This document shows positions 40,544 to 49,594 of a DNA stretch of 64,000 nt, one piece after another (the first letter of the stretch is position 1; each line of letters begins with the position of its first letter). Where the stretch lies: NCBI GenBank assembly GCA_028279305.1, contig JANQOA010000368.1, positions 97,582 to 161,581 of the forward strand, written 5' to 3'. The position numbers and the translations under genes were made by a program. The notes under the pieces are model-generated. The model was given only the letters and a program-made list of their open reading frames with translations. It did not search any database and was not told where the DNA came from. Source of the DNA: Pseudomonadales bacterium. GTDB lineage: Bacteria; Pseudomonadota; Gammaproteobacteria; Pseudomonadales; Azotimanducaceae.

Positions 40544-42217
40544 TCAGTTACCCCTTGCCAGAATTTTTGGCATGACAGACTCGACGTTATCGGCCTCAAC
40601 AAGGTTGAATCTCGCCGCAATATGGCCGTCCGGCCGAATCAGCACCGCGCCGGAGTCCGGCAGGCCCGTCTGCACCGCCCAGCCTTCGTCTTGCTCGGAA
40701 AGGCGATCAAAATCAGTGCCAAACCTGAGCTGGTCGAACATCTTGTTGCAATCCGGCTGTGCTGCGGCCGGGCCGCATAGCAAGGTAAACCGGCTGGCTG
40801 ACAGTAACGACTGCAGCGCTACGGTGCCGCCTTTCGCGCTGACCCACCGATGCGGAAAGTGTGCCCCGGCATCCCAGGAGGGCTGATAATCGGATACGTC
40901 GGTGATTTCGGGGATCGGCGCCGGCTCGTAAATCGCAGCGCTTTGGTACCGATAACCGAGCTGCAGATCAAAACTGTCGAAGTGTGGTTTCTGCGCTTCC
41001 ACGGCCCGGGCGAGCTCCGGGTAAGCATCGGGATTTGCCGAGACCGCGGCGTATCGTTCAGCCGTTTTTTCCGCCTCGGTTCCGTGCAGAGCAACAATCA
41101 GGTCAAATATCTTCATCGCATTCTTGAGGCTCTGCTCGTTGTTATTGCGGGCGACGGGCTGCCGCTCCACCTCGTAGGTGTCCAACAGCCCCTCACCCGC
41201 TTCACCTTTGAGCACCGCCGCCAGTTTCCACGCGAGGTTCTGCACATCCCCGGCACCGGAGTTAATGCCCAATCCGCCGGCCGGCGGAATGCGGTGGGCG
41301 GCGTCGCCGGCCAGGAACACCCGGCCCCGGCGGTACTGCCCGGCTACCTGGGCGGTCATCGTCCAGGGGCTGACATTCTCGACCTTTGTTTCCGGCAGCG
41401 GCTGGCCCACGGCTTTTTCAATCAGCGCAAGGCATCGCTGATCATCATAGTCCCCGCGGTTTTCCGACTGCGGATCCCAGGGGTGCATAAACACCCAGGT
41501 TTTCGCGTGATCATAAGCAATAAAAGTGCCCCTCACGCCGGGTTCAAACAGGAAATACAACACACCCCGTCTGCCTGCAGTCAGCGGGCGCAGGTCCGCG
41601 GAGAAGTGAATCATCAGGTAGTTGGACAGCGCTTCCGGGCCCTCCATTTCAATCCCCAGGGAATCTCGAATTTTCGAACCCGCGCCGTCAGCGGCAATGA
41701 CGTAGTCAAAGGATTGCGTCTCTTCCCCTCCACCCTCAAGGGTGACAAGCGTTGCATCAACACGGTCATTAACCTCATGCAAGGCTGTACACTCAACGCC
41801 GCGCCGAAAGTCGATGCCGGAATTGCCACGGACATGAGCTTCCAACTCTTCTTCGAAAACCGGCTGTGGAATGTTGCTGAGCGGAAAGGGTGTGAATTCA
41901 AAAGCACCTTCGTCCTGGCGCTCATACGGCAGACAGCCGAATTCAGTACCGGTCAGGGTGCCGACAAACCTGACCTCTCCGCCTTCGTTAGCACTGGCGC
42001 CGAGCTCGCGCAGGCGCGCAGCACTGACACCAATGCTCTCACAAATTTCCAGCGTTCTGGCGTTGATCGCGTGAGCCTTGGGCGCACTCAACGTTTTTAA
42101 CCGCTTGTCGATCAACACCGAGCCAACACCGTGGTGCGACAGCAATAGCGCTGCCAGTTGGCCCACCGGGCCCGCACCAACAATCAGCACCCGGGCTGAA
42201 CTCTTCTCAGATTCCAC
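40544..42217 (-). CDS. FAD-dependent aromatic hydroxylase (PheA/TfdB family)
   Basis: A 557-residue flavoprotein monooxygenase. FAD site VLIVGAGPVGQLAALLL (about 9-25), DG motif region YVIAADGAGSKIRDSLG, and GRVFLAGDAAHRIPPAGGLGINSG, with a thioredoxin-like C-terminal domain. The GTG at 42217 is used because GGAGG lies 4 bp before it; the longer upstream frame crosses the divergent promoter. It probably hydroxylates a phenol to a catechol for the divergently encoded dioxygenase. It is paralogous to the enzyme at the right edge. Confidence 0.93.
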   Translation of the reverse strand: MESEKSSARVLIVGAGPVGQLAALLLSHHGVGSVLIDKRLKTLSAPKAHAINARTLEICESIGVSAARLRELGASANEGGEVRFVGTLTGTEFGCLPYERQDEGAFEFTPFPLSNIPQPVFEEELEAHVRGNSGIDFRRGVECTALHEVNDRVDATLVTLEGGGEETQSFDYVIAADGAGSKIRDSLGIEMEGPEALSNYLMIHFSADLRPLTAGRRGVLYFLFEPGVRGTFIAYDHAKTWVFMHPWDPQSENRGDYDDQRCLALIEKAVGQPLPETKVENVSPWTMTAQVAGQYRRGRVFLAGDAAHRIPPAGGLGINSGAGDVQNLAWKLAAVLKGEAGEGLLDTYEVERQPVARNNNEQSLKNAMKIFDLIVALHGTEAEKTAERYAAVSANPDAYPELARAVEAQKPHFDSFDLQLGYRYQSAAIYEPAPIPEITDVSDYQPSWDAGAHFPHRWVSAKGGTVALQSLLSASRFTLLCGPAAAQPDCNKMFDQLRFGTDFDRLSEQDEGWAVQTGLPDSGAVLIRPDGHIAARFNLVEADNVESVMPKILARGN

Positions 42218-42246
42218 TTTGCACCTCCGCCTGTCCGGGAATATTT

Positions 42247-42278
42247 TGAGATCTACCTCATTTTTGAGATTTTTCTCA
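42247..42278. promoter_or_regulatory. Two tandem TGAG...CTCA operators
   Basis: TGAGATCTACCTCA (42247-42260) and the perfect palindrome TGAGATTTTTCTCA (42265-42278), 18 bp apart, lie between the divergent hydroxylase (start 42217) and TetR (start 42342) genes. They are good candidates for TetR binding that controls both directions. Confidence 0.62.
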
Positions 42279-42341
42279 TTTTTCTTGCCAGCTGTCAACT
42301 TTTCCGATAAATTTCTGACCAACTCACTACCGGCATGAAAC

Positions 42342-42983
42342 ATGGCTGCAAACACCCACCAGCTGTTCCGCGAGCAAAGCACGGGTAAGAAAAAGCGCGA
42401 GCGAACCCGCAGCGCGCTGCTGGACAGCGCCATCAGCGTGTTTGCAAGCAAGGGCTTTGAAGCCACGCGGATCATCGACATCACAAATCACGCAGCGCTC
42501 GCCAATGGCACCTTCTACAACTATTACCAGGACAAGGACGAACTTCTGCGCGACGTGGCAACCGGCCTTGCGGTTGAGATCACCGGCCGTATCAATGACG
42601 AGATGGAGGGGTTGACGCATGGACCAACGCGGGTCGTATTGGCGACGGCAAGGCTGCTGCAGATTGCCAGGCAGGAGCCGGAATGGATCAATGTTCTGAT
42701 GGAAGGCGTATTTATCGTCCCGGAATTGCAGTCCGCCACCGTTCAATATCTGCGGCAGGACCTGGAGATGGGTATCAAGCAGGGCCATTTCAACGTCACC
42801 GTCAACCTGCTGCTCGTCAACCAGATATTGTCTCTGATCCGCACCGCACTACTGCTGGACCCGCAGGCGGGTGACAACACCATGGCCCAGACCTGCGAAG
42901 CCATTCTGCGTCTGCTTGGCTCGACACCGGCAAAAGCCATGAAGCAGGTCAGCAGTGTGTTCCAACGTCACCTGGAGAACTGA
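42342..42983 (+). CDS. TetR-family regulator of the aromatic cluster
   Basis: A 213-residue regulator with a basic start (GKKKRERTR) and HTH at about 25-70 (FEATRIIDITNHAALANGTFYNYYQDKDEL). The C-terminal domain is helical and unassigned. It is first in a run with the dioxygenase, FAH, GST, VOC, sulfatase and CCO genes, and divergent from the hydroxylase operon. The dioxygenase ATG is 1 bp beyond its stop, so they are co-translated. Confidence 0.92.
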   Translation: MAANTHQLFREQSTGKKKRERTRSALLDSAISVFASKGFEATRIIDITNHAALANGTFYNYYQDKDELLRDVATGLAVEITGRINDEMEGLTHGPTRVVLATARLLQIARQEPEWINVLMEGVFIVPELQSATVQYLRQDLEMGIKQGHFNVTVNLLLVNQILSLIRTALLLDPQAGDNTMAQTCEAILRLLGSTPAKAMKQVSSVFQRHLEN

Positions 42984-42984
42984 T

Positions 42985-43992
42985 ATGACAGAGCCCCTGA
43001 TCCGCGTGAAGCAACTGGCCTATGTCAGAGTAGAGGCACCTGACGTGGCAAAAGCCGAGAAGTTCCTGGATGAGTTCGGCTTGCAACTCGTCGAACGTTC
43101 GAACCGGAAGACTTACCTGCGCGGTACCGACGCAGAAGCGCCCTGTTACATTCTCTCCCAGGGTACCGGCACGGTCACCGCCATCGCCTTCGAAGCCGAC
43201 AGCTTCGAAGATCTGCAAAAAGTTTCAGCGCTGCCCGGGGCATCACAGATTGAACCGCTGGAGGAGCCCTCAGGGGGCCAGGCGGTTCGGCTGACCGACC
43301 CCACGGGCATGCAGGTTGAAATTGTCCACGGCCGGCAAGCACTTGAGCCGCTGGATGCGGCGCCGTCACATACGTACAACATGAACGGACAGAGGCAAAG
43401 GGTTGGCGAACTGCCGGCCATATCCCATGGCCCGTCACGGGTCAGAAGAATCGGACACCTGGTGCTCGAAAGCGCGGATCCGCAGGCACTTTACCGTTGG
43501 TACCACGAGCGCTTCGGGCTGACAAAATCCGATGCCGTAGTACTGCCTGACGGGTCTCCGCAAATGGTCTTTTCGAGGCTGGATCGGGGCGCAGATTACG
43601 TGGACCATCATGTTGTCGGCTTCCAGTACGCCTTGGACGAAGGCACTCGTGTGCAACATATCGCCTTCGAAGTCGGCAACCTGGACGACCTGATGTCAGG
43701 TCACCAACATCTGAAACGCAATAAATACAGGAATGTCTGGGGTGTTGGCCGGCACTTGTTAGGCGGGCAGATATTCGACTACTGGAAAAGTCCATCCGGC
43801 CTGATTCATGAACATTGGACGGACACTGACCTCATCAACCAGCAACATGAAGCCAGTGATTGCGGGATTGGGGAGATGCGGGACTACTGGGGACCCGACC
43901 CCAAGCCGGAATTTCTGATCGCCCGCTGGAACTTCAAGGTGATTAAAAACCTGCTGACAATTCTGAAGGCAAGATCGCGTTCAGCGGCGTAA
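42985..43992 (+). CDS. Type I extradiol ring-cleavage dioxygenase (VOC fold)
   Basis: A 335-residue two-domain BphC-like enzyme. The likely Fe(II) ligands are His158 (RRIGHLVLES), His225 (VQHIAFEV) and Glu276 (LIHEHW). The N-terminal domain (LAYVRVEAPDVAKAEKFL) is the non-catalytic repeat. The ATG at 42985 follows GGAG and is 1 bp after the TetR stop. It cleaves a catechol next to its hydroxyls; the FAH hydrolase that follows would handle the product. Confidence 0.92.
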   Translation: MTEPLIRVKQLAYVRVEAPDVAKAEKFLDEFGLQLVERSNRKTYLRGTDAEAPCYILSQGTGTVTAIAFEADSFEDLQKVSALPGASQIEPLEEPSGGQAVRLTDPTGMQVEIVHGRQALEPLDAAPSHTYNMNGQRQRVGELPAISHGPSRVRRIGHLVLESADPQALYRWYHERFGLTKSDAVVLPDGSPQMVFSRLDRGADYVDHHVVGFQYALDEGTRVQHIAFEVGNLDDLMSGHQHLKRNKYRNVWGVGRHLLGGQIFDYWKSPSGLIHEHWTDTDLINQQHEASDCGIGEMRDYWGPDPKPEFLIARWNFKVIKNLLTILKARSRSAA

Positions 43993-44006
43993 GGGAGGAA
44001 CATACT

Positions 44007-44984
44007 TTGGGGATCTCCATCGTCAGATTTCAACAGCCCGACCAACCCGGCCAATGGGGTATTGTCGGCGGGAGTGTCGCGCAGGACCAGATTGCTGTCC
44101 TGACATCCGCTTATGCATCACATCGGGAGTTGATGGATGCGTGGTTCAGCAACCCCGGCGAGTTCACTGCGGATGGCCTGACCCGAATTACCGTCAAAGA
44201 GGTAAACCTGCTCGCCCCGGTCACCCGCGACATACAAATCTTCTGTCAGGGGCTGAACTACGCCTCCCACCAGGAAGAAGGCGGCATCAAGGCCGGTAAG
44301 GGTGAGAACCTGATCTTCTCGAAACCGCCGTCAACCATCTGCGGGCCTGACGATGACATCATCCGCCCCACAGGTTGTGAACTGCTGGACTACGAAATAG
44401 AACTGGCACTGGTCCTCAAGCGGGATTTACCTGCGGATACACGGGTGGATAGCGGCAATCTTCTCGACTATGTCGGCGCCTTCACCCTCGCAAATGACGT
44501 GTCGGCCCGGGACTTCATGTTTGGCGCGCCCATGCTGCAATGGTTTAAAGGCAAAGGCCAGCGAACATTTTGCCCAACGGGCCCGATACTTTACCTGCTC
44601 GACCCCGGCGAGGCGGCACTGTTATCCAATCTGCAACTGACCTTGCGCCTGAACGGTGACGTCAGGCAGGATGCGGCCACCGATCAACTCATCTTCAAAC
44701 CTGAGGAAACGCTGACTGAGCTCGCCGCTTTCACCGACGTCAACAAAGGCGACATGTTGCTGACGGGAACGCCCGGCGGCGTCATCCTCAATGCCAACCG
44801 AAAAGTCGGCATGGCCATTCTGCTGAACTTTACCAATGACCGGAAAAGAAGAGAGAAACTGGTGAAATCACAGCAATCGGTCCGCTACCTGCAACCCGGC
44901 GACAGATTGACCCTGAGCCTGAAAAGCACAGACGGCTTGCGGGACTTCGGTACGCAGAACAACGAGGTGCGTGATGCAACTTGA
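44007..44984 (+). CDS. Fumarylacetoacetate-hydrolase-family protein
   Basis: A 325-residue soluble FAH enzyme with a TTG start after GGGAGG. QIFCQGLNYASHQEEGG, LDYEIELALVLKRDL with the metal-binding Glu pair, FTLANDVSARDFM and GDMLLTGTPGGV are all seen. It probably hydrolyses or decarboxylates the meta-cleavage product. It follows the dioxygenase by 14 bp and overlaps the GST gene. Confidence 0.93.
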   Translation: MGISIVRFQQPDQPGQWGIVGGSVAQDQIAVLTSAYASHRELMDAWFSNPGEFTADGLTRITVKEVNLLAPVTRDIQIFCQGLNYASHQEEGGIKAGKGENLIFSKPPSTICGPDDDIIRPTGCELLDYEIELALVLKRDLPADTRVDSGNLLDYVGAFTLANDVSARDFMFGAPMLQWFKGKGQRTFCPTGPILYLLDPGEAALLSNLQLTLRLNGDVRQDAATDQLIFKPEETLTELAAFTDVNKGDMLLTGTPGGVILNANRKVGMAILLNFTNDRKRREKLVKSQQSVRYLQPGDRLTLSLKSTDGLRDFGTQNNEVRDAT

Positions 44985-45756
44985 CGACGGTGTGATTAAA
45001 ACCAGGGAAGTGACACAGTGGAAAGGTCTGCATCTGTTCCACTTCGACCAGTCATCCTGCTCGCAAAAAGTGCGGATTCTTCTCAGTGAATTGGGCATAG
45101 AATTTACCCCGCACCCCATCAATCTGATGCGCGGTGAACAACGTTCCGACTGGTATCTTGGTATCAATGCCCGGGGCCTGGTGCCGGTACTGGTTCATGA
45201 CGGCATTGTCCATATCGAAAGCAACGACATCATCGAATATCTCGACCGCCAGTTCGCTGAAAAAGACAGCTCTTTCCTGCCCACCACTGACGCTGAACAG
45301 CAAAAGATGCGCGAACTCATGGACCTCGAAGATCAACTCCACCAGGATCTGCGAATCGTCACCTTCACTTACCTTGCGCCCGACCTCGACAATCACGGTC
45401 CGGCACCCGACGACAGCCTTGATTTCATTGGCCGTTTTCACAACGCATTCACGGAATTGGACAGTCTGCTGCAGACTCAACCCTATCTTCTCGGCGGACG
45501 GATGACGCTGGCGGACATTTCCTGGTTCATCACGCTGCACCGCCTCAACCTGGCCGGCTACCCTTTCGGCAACCACCCGCAACTGCAGGAATATTTCTCA
45601 CGCGTTGCCGGACGGCCGGCGTTTCGTAAAGAGGTGGCTGCCGGACCGATCCTGCTGCGCTTCGGGGGTTCCGTCTACCGGCGCCTGAACCGGCTGTTCC
45701 GAAATTCATTACCCCGTGACTACGGGCGCTGGCGCAGTGAACAGCCTGCTGCTTGA
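44974..45756 (+). CDS. Glutathione S-transferase family protein
   Basis: A 260-residue GST with thioredoxin-like N-domain (HLFHFDQSSCSQKVRILLSELGIEF, likely Ser/Cys active site; LVPVLVHDGIVHIESNDIIEYLD with the glutathione cis-Pro and ESND motif) and helical C-domain (TLADISWFITLHRL). The ATG at 44974 overlaps the FAH end by 11 bp. In ring-cleavage clusters such proteins isomerise maleyl-type products or cleave ethers, as with LigE/LigF. The role here is inference. Confidence 0.9.
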   Translation: MQLDDGVIKTREVTQWKGLHLFHFDQSSCSQKVRILLSELGIEFTPHPINLMRGEQRSDWYLGINARGLVPVLVHDGIVHIESNDIIEYLDRQFAEKDSSFLPTTDAEQQKMRELMDLEDQLHQDLRIVTFTYLAPDLDNHGPAPDDSLDFIGRFHNAFTELDSLLQTQPYLLGGRMTLADISWFITLHRLNLAGYPFGNHPQLQEYFSRVAGRPAFRKEVAAGPILLRFGGSVYRRLNRLFRNSLPRDYGRWRSEQPAA

Positions 45757-45782
45757 CCGCAAACCAATTGGGAGACCTCACC

Positions 45783-46325
45783 ATGTCCAATCCGCCAAGA
45801 CTCACCCTCGCCCACGCCACCCTCGCCGTGAAACAATTCGACGACACGCTGGCCTTTTACCGGGACGTGCTCGGCTTTCATGTGACCAATCAGGGCGAAG
45901 TCCCGGGCGGAGGCAGGATGTCATTCGTCAGCCAGGACCCGGGCAACCACCACCAGATTGCCCTGGTTGAAGCGGAACAACTGCCAAGCCACGGCTTTGT
46001 CATGGCTGACCACCTGGCCTTCCGCACCGGCAGCCTTGACGATCTGCGCATCCTGCGGGGCAAACTGACCTCAGCGGGCATCGATCCGATTTTGCCTATC
46101 TGTCACGGCAACGCCTGGTCGCTGTACTTTAACGACCCTGAAGGCAATGGTCTCGAATGTTTTGTCGACACCCCCTTCCACGTCGCGCAACCTTTCGCCA
46201 ACGGTTTTGATCTGGATCAGTCAGACGAAGAGATTGCCGCGGCCACCGAGGCACTCATCGAATCGGAACCTGAATTTCAAAGCATGGCGGAGTGGCGTTC
46301 ATCTTTCGAAGCGCGCCTCGGCTGA
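45783..46325 (+). CDS. VOC-family single-domain protein
   Basis: A 180-residue glyoxalase/bleomycin-resistance/dioxygenase-fold protein. LTLAHATLAVKQFDDTLAFYRDVLGF, HHQIALVEAEQ, DHLAFRTGSLDDL and LYFNDPEGNGLECFVDTPFHV carry the metal-site His and Glu positions. ATG 45783 is chosen because GGGAG precedes it, over an upstream alternative at 45753. It may be an extra dioxygenase, isomerase or binding protein of the cluster. Confidence 0.9.
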   Translation: MSNPPRLTLAHATLAVKQFDDTLAFYRDVLGFHVTNQGEVPGGGRMSFVSQDPGNHHQIALVEAEQLPSHGFVMADHLAFRTGSLDDLRILRGKLTSAGIDPILPICHGNAWSLYFNDPEGNGLECFVDTPFHVAQPFANGFDLDQSDEEIAAATEALIESEPEFQSMAEWRSSFEARLG

Positions 46326-46352
46326 GGTGCTGGGAGAACAACAGAGCCAGCC

Positions 46353-47957
46353 ATGACAACACCCAATATCCTGCTGATTACCACCGACCAGGAGCAGTCT
46401 TTTGTTGACCTTCCCGCCGGGCTTGCATTGCCGGGCCACGAACGCCTGCGGGAACGTTCACTGGCATTCCGTAACTTCCAGGTCAACACGACCCCCTGCG
46501 GGCCATCCCGCTCTGTCATCTATTCCGGCCAACACACCCAGCAGACCCGCCTTTTTGTTAACCCTAACGTGCCGCCCCACCCGGAACTGCCCAGGGACAT
46601 GCCAACCCTCGGGTCCATATTCGCTGAGCTGGGCTACTACCCGGTGTATAAGGGTAAATGGCACCTTTCCAATCTGAACCACGGCATCAACTTTGATGCC
46701 CAGCGCTACCCTGAAACCAGCCGCGCGTTGGAACCCTGGGGGTTCCATGAATTCACCCTGGACGGTGACCATCACGGTATCGCCTGGGAAGGATTCAAGC
46801 AGGACGGAGCGATAGCGGCGGACGCGGCCAACTGGTTACTGGGCAACTCCGGCAGCAAGCCCGATGACAAACCCTGGCTGCTTGCCGTGAACTTCGTCAA
46901 CCCCCACGATGTCATGTTTTACGACGCCACCGGCACCATGACCGGAGAACGCATGGACCCGGTCAGGGTCGCACCGCTCATGCCTGCACCCTGGGCCACC
47001 CCGTATCAGGATGACCTGGGCTTTGACCTGCCGGCAAGTTTCGGCGACAACCTCACGCTCAAGCCATCCGCCCACCGGGAAGATCAGCGCCTTGCTGACC
47101 TCATGTACGGCCGCTTGCCGGCAGATGATGAACAGGCCTGGCGCAATCATCGCAACTACTATTTCAACTGCATCCGCGACGTTGACCGGCATATCTGTAC
47201 GGTTCTGGATGCGCTCGAAAAATCCGGTGAAGCTGACAACACGATTATTGTGTTTACTTCCGACCACGGCGAAATGGCCGGTGCCCACGGCATGCGGCAG
47301 AAAGGCGCCTCCATGTACAAAGAGAACGTACGGGTGTCTTGTTTTATCAGTCATCCGGACCTGCACAGCGGCAGCGAGACCGAACGGCTGGCAACGTCTA
47401 TAGATCTGATCCCGACGCTGGTGGAACTGGCTCAACCGGGCGTTGAGTGGCAGCAACGGTGGCCGGATCTTAAAGGGGTTTCCCTGGCCGATGTGCTGTC
47501 AGGCAACGCTTCCGAGCGTGATGACAGAGGCATGCTGCTCAACTACACCGCAACGCTCGCGTGGGACATAGACTTCGTGGAAACCCTGTTCAAAGGCCAG
47601 GTTCGCGGCCAGTTTACCGAGGCGGAACAAGCACAAATGAAAGCCGGGCAATCCCTGCAGGGTTTTGCCTGCTATCGCGGCATCAACGATGGGCGCTACA
47701 AGTTCGCCCGTTACTTCAAACCCGCCGAGCACCACCAGCCCGAAGATTGGCAAACCCTGCTGGCGCACAACGAGCTGGAGCTTTATGACACCGCCGCAGA
47801 TCCCCATGAAATGAACAACCTGGCGAACGCAGCTGAAGAAAACCAGGACCTCATCATGAGCCTCAACGACCGCTTAAACCATTTGATCAGCGCTGAAATC
47901 GGCATCGATGACGGCAGCTGCTATTCACACCGGCGCAGCTACAGTTTGAAGAATTAG
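46353..47957 (+). CDS. Type I sulfatase
   Basis: A 534-residue arylsulfatase-like hydrolase. N-terminal metal motif NILLITTDQEQS, formylglycine motif C49-G-P-S-R in NTTPCGPSRSVIYSGQ, then YYPVYKGKWHLS, and the second metal site FTSDHGEMAGAHGMRQKG. No signal peptide is visible, so it would act in the cytoplasm and need a formylglycine-generating enzyme, not seen here. It suggests the cluster handles a sulfate ester. Confidence 0.94.
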   Translation: MTTPNILLITTDQEQSFVDLPAGLALPGHERLRERSLAFRNFQVNTTPCGPSRSVIYSGQHTQQTRLFVNPNVPPHPELPRDMPTLGSIFAELGYYPVYKGKWHLSNLNHGINFDAQRYPETSRALEPWGFHEFTLDGDHHGIAWEGFKQDGAIAADAANWLLGNSGSKPDDKPWLLAVNFVNPHDVMFYDATGTMTGERMDPVRVAPLMPAPWATPYQDDLGFDLPASFGDNLTLKPSAHREDQRLADLMYGRLPADDEQAWRNHRNYYFNCIRDVDRHICTVLDALEKSGEADNTIIVFTSDHGEMAGAHGMRQKGASMYKENVRVSCFISHPDLHSGSETERLATSIDLIPTLVELAQPGVEWQQRWPDLKGVSLADVLSGNASERDDRGMLLNYTATLAWDIDFVETLFKGQVRGQFTEAEQAQMKAGQSLQGFACYRGINDGRYKFARYFKPAEHHQPEDWQTLLAHNELELYDTAADPHEMNNLANAAEENQDLIMSLNDRLNHLISAEIGIDDGSCYSHRRSYSLKN

Positions 47958-47993
47958 TCGCAGTCTGGGCCAGTCTGCGTCAGCTCGAAGCGC

Positions 47994-48028
47994 AATAACC
48001 TAATAGTCGCGCAACATAATGACCTAAT
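47994..48028. repeat. Near-identical direct repeats AAT(A/G)ACCTAAT
   Basis: AATAACCTAAT (47994-48004) and AATGACCTAAT (48018-48028), each preceded by GCGCAA within a few bases, sit 24 bp apart in the sulfatase/CCO gap. They may be regulator half-sites; nothing more is known. Confidence 0.4.
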
Positions 48029-48033
48029 TTTGA

Positions 48034-48069
48034 TTTGAAGGTTCCTGCCCCTGGCAGGACGCCTTCAAA
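48034..48069. terminator. Strong stem-loop between sulfatase and CCO genes
   Basis: TTTGAAGG pairs with CCTTCAAA and inside it CCTGCC with GGCAGG around a CCT loop, 36 nt in all. It is 76 bp after the sulfatase stop and 82 bp before the CCO start. No T-run follows, so it may be a terminator-like end or a structured leader. Confidence 0.5.
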
Positions 48070-48150
48070 CGACGCAGGCGGTGTGTCCAACACACGACAA
48101 TCAGGTAACATGCAAACGAAACTTTCTATGCACTGAGGAGTGGAACAGCA

Positions 48151-49566
48151 GTGGTTAAAGTTCGCGCAGGCGCGCCTTCCGACAACTTTTTTCTCGATGG
48201 CAACTTCAGCCCGGTTGATGAAGAACGCGATGCTGAGTCGCTGGAAGTCATCGGGATCATTCCCGAAGATCTGGCCGGGCATTTTTTGCGTATCGGACCG
48301 AATCCTGTGCACGTCTTCAGTGAAGAGGCGTATCACACCTTCGACGGAGACGGCATGATCCATGCCATCGAATTCGGCAAAGGCGCGCCACGCTACCGCA
48401 ACCGATGGGTGAAGAATGAGGGGTTTCAAATCGAACAAGCGCAGGGTGACTGGGTATACAAGGGATTAAACTCGATGCTGGATCCAACCCCTTCCCGCGT
48501 TCCGGAAGGCGCACCTCCGGGTAAGAACCTGGCAAATACCGCATTTGCTTACCACAACAAAACGCTGTACGCACTTCACGAAGGCTCCCCACCCACGGTG
48601 ATTGACCTGCCCACGTTGGATACGGTCGGACCGACGCATTTCGACGGCAAACTCAGCCATCCCTTCACGGCACACCCGAAAGTAGATCAAAGGACCGGCG
48701 AAATGATGACCTACGGGTACTCATTTGCCGAGCCTTACGTGAAATATTCCGTGATCGACAAACAGGGCGAGTTAGTCCACACAACACCCATCACCATCTC
48801 CAAGCCGGTCTTTATGCATGACTTCGCGGTCAGCGAAACCCACACCGTGTTTCTCGATTTTCCAATCACGCTGGACATCGAACGGGCCATGTCCGGAGGG
48901 CCGGCACTTGATTTTGAGCCGGAACACGGCTCGCGTATCGGTGTGATGCCACGTTACGGAAACGACGCTGACGTGCGTTGGTTTGAAGTAGAAACCGGTG
49001 TGGTGGTACACACGGCCAACGCCTGGGACGATGGCGATGAGGTGGTGCTGCATGCCTCCCGGTCCAAGAATGCCGACATTGCGGGCGCGGGCACCTCTGA
49101 GGGTAACAACCTTGCCGAGAACCAGGGCAAGCTGTATGAATGGCGTATCAATTTGAAAACGGGGAAAGTCACGGAGCGTACGCTGAGCGATACACCCTGC
49201 GACTTCACCCGCGTTAACGACACCTACGCGTGCTACCCCACGCAGTACGCTTATGCTGGTGTTTTTAACCCGACCCGGCCTTTTACCTTCGACGGTGTTA
49301 TGAAGTATGACAACAAGACGGGCGAGACCACCGTGTTCAAGTACGGCGAGCACCGTCACGGCGGCGAGGCCGTCTTTGCTCCGAGCACCGCCGCCGCTGC
49401 AGAGGACGACGGCTACCTGATTTCATTCGTACACGATGAAGTCGCCAATCAAAGCGAATGTGTGATATTAAATGCCAAAGACGTGGCGGCTGGCCCGGTG
49501 GCCACCATCAAGATGCCCTTCCGTGTACCCTACGGGTTTCACGCCGGTTGGGTTGGCGCGGATTGA
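48151..49566 (+). CDS. Carotenoid-cleavage-type oxygenase (CCO / lignostilbene dioxygenase family)
   Basis: A 471-residue seven-bladed propeller oxygenase with a GTG start after GAGGAG. The four Fe(II) histidines are His175 (AHPKVD), His223 (FMHDFAVS), His287 (VVHTANAW) and His464 (YGFHAGW). Family members cleave carotenoids or the central double bond of stilbenes. With the ring-cleavage genes next door a stilbene-like substrate is attractive, but this is inference. A strong stem-loop separates it from the sulfatase gene. Confidence 0.93.
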   Translation: MVKVRAGAPSDNFFLDGNFSPVDEERDAESLEVIGIIPEDLAGHFLRIGPNPVHVFSEEAYHTFDGDGMIHAIEFGKGAPRYRNRWVKNEGFQIEQAQGDWVYKGLNSMLDPTPSRVPEGAPPGKNLANTAFAYHNKTLYALHEGSPPTVIDLPTLDTVGPTHFDGKLSHPFTAHPKVDQRTGEMMTYGYSFAEPYVKYSVIDKQGELVHTTPITISKPVFMHDFAVSETHTVFLDFPITLDIERAMSGGPALDFEPEHGSRIGVMPRYGNDADVRWFEVETGVVVHTANAWDDGDEVVLHASRSKNADIAGAGTSEGNNLAENQGKLYEWRINLKTGKVTERTLSDTPCDFTRVNDTYACYPTQYAYAGVFNPTRPFTFDGVMKYDNKTGETTVFKYGEHRHGGEAVFAPSTAAAAEDDGYLISFVHDEVANQSECVILNAKDVAAGPVATIKMPFRVPYGFHAGWVGAD

Positions 49567-49594
49567 GGCAAATGCACCCGGCCTACTCCCGATA

